From contig JAKAJN010000015.1 of assembly GCA_021813725.1 (NCBI GenBank), forward strand, positions 1 through 40,070: a DNA stretch of 40,070 nt, read 5' to 3'. The notes beneath the pieces were generated by a model. That model had not been told where the DNA came from. It was given only the letters and a program-made list of their open reading frames with translations, and ran no database searches. The DNA comes from a bacterium. GTDB lineage: Bacteria; Gemmatimonadota; Gemmatimonadetes; Gemmatimonadales; Gemmatimonadaceae. Shown here in pieces: positions 37,996-40,070 of the stretch (its first letter is position 1; each line of letters starts with the position of its first letter). A program made the translations under genes and the position numbers.

Positions 37996-38612
37996 CAGGC
38001 AGACGGCAGACGGTGGACGGTGGACGGTAGATGCGGGGCGGCGAGTTGCTGCACGAACTTGCCGATCATGTCCGCTTCCACGTTGACGCGGCCGCCTGGC
38101 TGGAGTTCGCCCAGCACAGTGTGCCGCAAGGTGTACTCGATAAGGGATATCTGGACGCCGTCGGAGAGAAGCTCGTTGACCGTGAGGCTCGTTCCGTTGA
38201 CGGCGATGGATCCGTGCGGGACCATCAGCGGCATCCATTCGGCGGCGATCGCGAGATCCACGAGCAAGGCGTCGCCCCGCCGCTCAACGCGTTCGACGTC
38301 GGCGACAGCGTCCACGTGGCCGGTCACGAGGTGGCCGCCGAGTCGCTCGCCAAGCGCCATCGCACGCTCGGTGTTGATGCGTCGCCCTTCCGTCCAGTCG
38401 CCAAGCGTCGTCCGTTCGAGCGTCGTCACGACAGCGGCGACGGTGAAGGTCCCCGCCCCCGCCTCGCGCACGGTGAGACAGACGCCGTCGCAGGCGATGC
38501 TCTCGCCATCACCGATGCCTGCATACTGCGAGCGCACGACAAACTCGCGCCCCGCCGGTGTGGGCGTCGCACGGACGATCGTGCCGATGTCGGAGATGAT
38601 GCCGGTGAACAC
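37995..38612 (-). CDS. ribE: Riboflavin synthase alpha chain
   Basis: The enzyme makes riboflavin from two lumazine molecules. The 205-residue protein has the two repeated lumazine-binding barrels: MFTGIISDIGTI...DGESIACDGVCLTV in the first, and GHLVTGHVDAVADVE...GSIAVNGTSLTVNEL in the second. The GTG start at 38612 has no Shine-Dalgarno; a pyrimidine-rich 11-nt repeat array lies there instead. The last ten or so residues (LPSTVHRLPSA) are encoded by the 7-nt repeat at 38000-38027 and are not part of the normal family C-terminus. The stop overlaps the ribBA start (TGATG). Confidence 0.96.
   Translation of the reverse strand: MFTGIISDIGTIVRATPTPAGREFVVRSQYAGIGDGESIACDGVCLTVREAGAGTFTVAAVVTTLERTTLGDWTEGRRINTERAMALGERLGGHLVTGHVDAVADVERVERRGDALLVDLAIAAEWMPLMVPHGSIAVNGTSLTVNELLSDGVQISLIEYTLRHTVLGELQPGGRVNVEADMIGKFVQQLAAPHLPSTVHRLPSA
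38000..38027. repeat. 7-nt tandem repeat array (family B, copy 2) inside the 3' end of ribE
   Basis: Four 7-nt units start at 38000, 38007, 38014 and 38021. The first two read CAGACGG and the second two TGGACGG, with a decayed fifth unit after them. It is the same unit as the array before btuB. Here the repeat is translated as the C-terminus of RibE and ends 5 nt before the ribBA start codon. Confidence 0.87.
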
Positions 38613-38618
38613 GAGAGG

Positions 38619-38662
38619 CAGAGAGAAAACAGAAAGAAAACAGAAAGAAAGCAGAGAGAATC
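38619..38662. repeat. 11-nt tandem repeat array (family A, copy 3) in front of ribE
   Basis: Four 11-nt units begin at 38619, 38630, 38641 and 38652, reading CAGAGAGAAAA, CAGAAAGAAAA, CAGAAAGAAAG and CAGAGAGAATC. In the ribE message this is a pyrimidine-rich stretch occupying the place of the ribosome-binding site. It lies between the ribD stop and the ribE GTG. Confidence 0.9.
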
Positions 38663-38668
38663 CGCCGG

Positions 38669-39772
38669 CTACCGGCCGGGGGGGGAGAGCACCGTCATCA
38701 CGTCATCCTCGAACTCCCGCCGTGCGACGACGCGCCAACGCGGCAGGTGGTTGGTCACGGCGGCGGGTGCGGCGGAGAATGCGCCGAGCGCCCCCGCGCC
38801 GAGCACGACGGGTGCCTGAAAGATAACCAGACGGTCCACCAGATTGCCTCCCAGCAGTGCACCGGCGAGGGTGGCGCCGCCCTCGACCACGAGGTGGTGG
38901 ACGCCGCGCTCGTGCAGCACGTGCAGCCCGCCCTCCAAGTCGCTGGCGGCGAGGAGTGCGACACCCTTGCGCTCGAGCGCCGCGGCGCCAGCCGCCGCAG
39001 TGGACGGCGTGACGATCGCCGTCGGGACCCGCCGCGCGGTGCGCACCAACTGGCTGTGGAGCGGCAACCGGACACCCCGGTCGAAGACGACGCGCAAGGG
39101 CGCCACGCGGGGCTTTCGCACGCCGCGCACCGTGAGCGCCGGATCGTCGGCGAGTGCGGTCTCAATGCCTACCGCTATTGCGTCCGCGCTGGCACGCAGG
39201 CGATGCACTTCCTTTCGCGCCGCCTCGCCCGTCAGCCAGCCGCGGTGGCGATCGGCCGCCGCGATCGCGCCGTCCAGCGAGACGGCCAGCTTGAGCGTGA
39301 TCCACGGCCGCGTGGCGCCGGAAGCCCAGTGCAGGAACGGCGCATTCAACTCGCGCGCAGCCTCAGCCTCCAGTCCAAACTCGACGGCAACCCCCGCAGC
39401 CCGCAGGGCATCCGCACCGTGGGCCTTCGCGGGGTTCGGATCAGGTATGGCCGCGACGACGCGCCGCACACCGGCACGGATGAGCGCCTCACTGCACGGC
39501 GGCTGCTTGCCGTGCGCGTTGCACGGTTCGAGCGTGCAATACACATCCGCGCCGCGGGCCAGGTCGCCGGCCTGAGCCAGCGCCACGGCCTCCGCGTGCG
39601 GCTCACCGAAGCGCGCGTGATGTCCGACGCCGACCACGCGACCCTCGCGCACCACCACGGCACCCACCATCGGATTCGGCGCGGTCCGTCCCCAGCCGCG
39701 CGCGGCGAGCGCGAGCGCCCGCCGCATCCACGCGCGCTCGCGAGTCCCCCACGACACGGGCTGATGGTGCAT
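38669..39772 (-). CDS. ribD: Bifunctional riboflavin deaminase/reductase
   Basis: RibD performs the deamination and reduction steps between GTP cyclohydrolase II and RibH. The 367-residue protein has a deaminase domain (about 1-145) with zinc ligands His59 (HAEA), Cys84 and Cys93 (LEPCNAHGKQPPC) and the shuttle Glu61. The reductase domain (about 150-367) has WITLKLAVSLDG, DAIAVGIETALADDPALTVR and HLVVEGGATLAGALL. The ATG at 39772 overlaps the stop of the preceding outer-membrane gene by one base. MRRAL at residue 16 is an alternative start. No FMN riboswitch is seen in the part of the leader inside the window. Confidence 0.95.
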   Translation of the reverse strand: MHHQPVSWGTRERAWMRRALALAARGWGRTAPNPMVGAVVVREGRVVGVGHHARFGEPHAEAVALAQAGDLARGADVYCTLEPCNAHGKQPPCSEALIRAGVRRVVAAIPDPNPAKAHGADALRAAGVAVEFGLEAEAARELNAPFLHWASGATRPWITLKLAVSLDGAIAAADRHRGWLTGEAARKEVHRLRASADAIAVGIETALADDPALTVRGVRKPRVAPLRVVFDRGVRLPLHSQLVRTARRVPTAIVTPSTAAAGAAALERKGVALLAASDLEGGLHVLHERGVHHLVVEGGATLAGALLGGNLVDRLVIFQAPVVLGAGALGAFSAAPAAVTNHLPRWRVVARREFEDDVMTVLSPPGR

Positions 39773-40070
39773 CAGAAGCCCGTGCGAAGCCCCACGGAGA
39801 AGTAGCTCCGGCTCGCCGTCGCGCTCGACCCGAACGTGTTCATCGCCGCCGGCAGCGTGCCGCCGCTCACTTGTCCGTACTCGGCGACAAGCTTGCCGAT
39901 GATGAAGTTGAGGCTGGCGCCGGCATACACGTTGGAGCGCTTCATCGAATGGCTGGCCGACGCGTGCGCCTGCTGCGTGCCGACTGGCGCCGCGGCGTTC
40001 ACCGTGACGTCGAGCCCCACCGAGTTATCGTAGGTGTCCTGACCGAAGCCCGCCTGCAGGCCGAACGCCA
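39772..40070 (-). CDS. Outer-membrane beta-barrel protein, C-terminal part (cut by the window edge)
   Basis: Only the last 98 residues or so are in the window. They alternate polar and hydrophobic residues in beta-strand fashion (YAGASLNFIIGKLVAEYGQVSGG, here as YAGASLNFIIG and KLVAEYGQVSGG) and end SYFSVGLRTGF. The C-terminal Phe after an amphipathic strand is the outer-membrane assembly signal. The gene continues beyond 40070. It overlaps the ribD start, so it is read together with the riboflavin genes, though a functional link is not implied. Confidence 0.8.
   Translation of the reverse strand, partial: AFGLQAGFGQDTYDNSVGLDVTVNAAAPVGTQQAHASASHSMKRSNVYAGASLNFIIGKLVAEYGQVSGGTLPAAMNTFGSSATASRSYFSVGLRTGF

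Noticed and set aside
38663-39772. FMN riboswitch near the riboflavin genes
   Set aside because: No FMN-element core is seen between ribD and ribE, and ribD starts inside the end of the preceding gene. A riboswitch could only lie beyond the window.

Overview
This is a GC-rich bacterial chromosome segment. It encodes a TonB-dependent receptor, a beta-barrel protein with a C-terminal Phe, lipoproteins and exported proteins with a FlgD/Por-type sorting domain, which points to a two-membrane (Gram-negative) cell. The mix of a mannose-family PTS with HPr kinase, a BtuFCDB cobalamin operon, SelB, and large exported M14 and DUF1343 proteins fits Gemmatimonadota best. That assignment is inference from gene content and was not checked by any search. 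Gene density is very high and the content is mostly core-genome. I see no insertion sequence, prophage, CRISPR array or toxin-antitoxin locus.

Layout. Nearly everything lies on the minus strand, so transcription runs from high to low coordinates. Region 26172-40070 is one long, tightly overlapped directon: a truncated outer-membrane protein, ribD-ribE-ribBA-ribH (riboflavin), nusB, a GT4 glycosyltransferase, an HPF/RaiA-like protein, hprK, PTS EIIA-EIIB-EIIC-EIID, HPr, EI, metK, a bifunctional-nuclease-family protein and an exported unknown. Next, 21187-26144 is a cobalamin-uptake unit: a cobalamin riboswitch, a hairpin covering the btuF ribosome-binding site, then btuF, btuC, btuD and btuB. 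After it come recO and selB (18454-21113), a tiny secreted sorting-domain protein with its own strong Shine-Dalgarno and a perfect terminator, a short-chain dehydrogenase, clpB, an N-formylglutamate-amidohydrolase-like lipoprotein and tadA. The plus-strand namZ-like gene (11527-12747) faces tadA. Two tRNA-Ser genes (CGA and GGA) run on the minus strand from one good promoter directly into an M14 metallopeptidase gene. A plus-strand pair, a hybrid histidine kinase plus an SRAP protein, occupies 5108-8356. The window ends at low coordinates with a pyrR-pyrB-pyrC operon that continues into a class II aldolase and a coiled-coil/zinc-ribbon protein.

How the genes work together. Three nucleotide or cofactor pathways are laid out as operons: pyrimidine (PyrR/B/C), riboflavin (RibD/E/BA/H) and cobalamin uptake. 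MetK adds S-adenosylmethionine. The PTS cluster carries a whole phosphorelay (EI, HPr, EIIA, EIIB), the membrane components and the HPr kinase, but no sugar-metabolism gene, so a regulatory role is plausible.

The least ordinary signal is non-coding. An 11-nt tandem repeat of one consensus occurs at three separate intergenic sites (1-66, 11168-11211, 38619-38662). A 7-nt tandem repeat occurs at two others (23176-23217, 38000-38027). Several of these arrays sit exactly where a ribosome-binding site would be expected (ribE, btuB, ribBA), and one has become the last codons of ribE.
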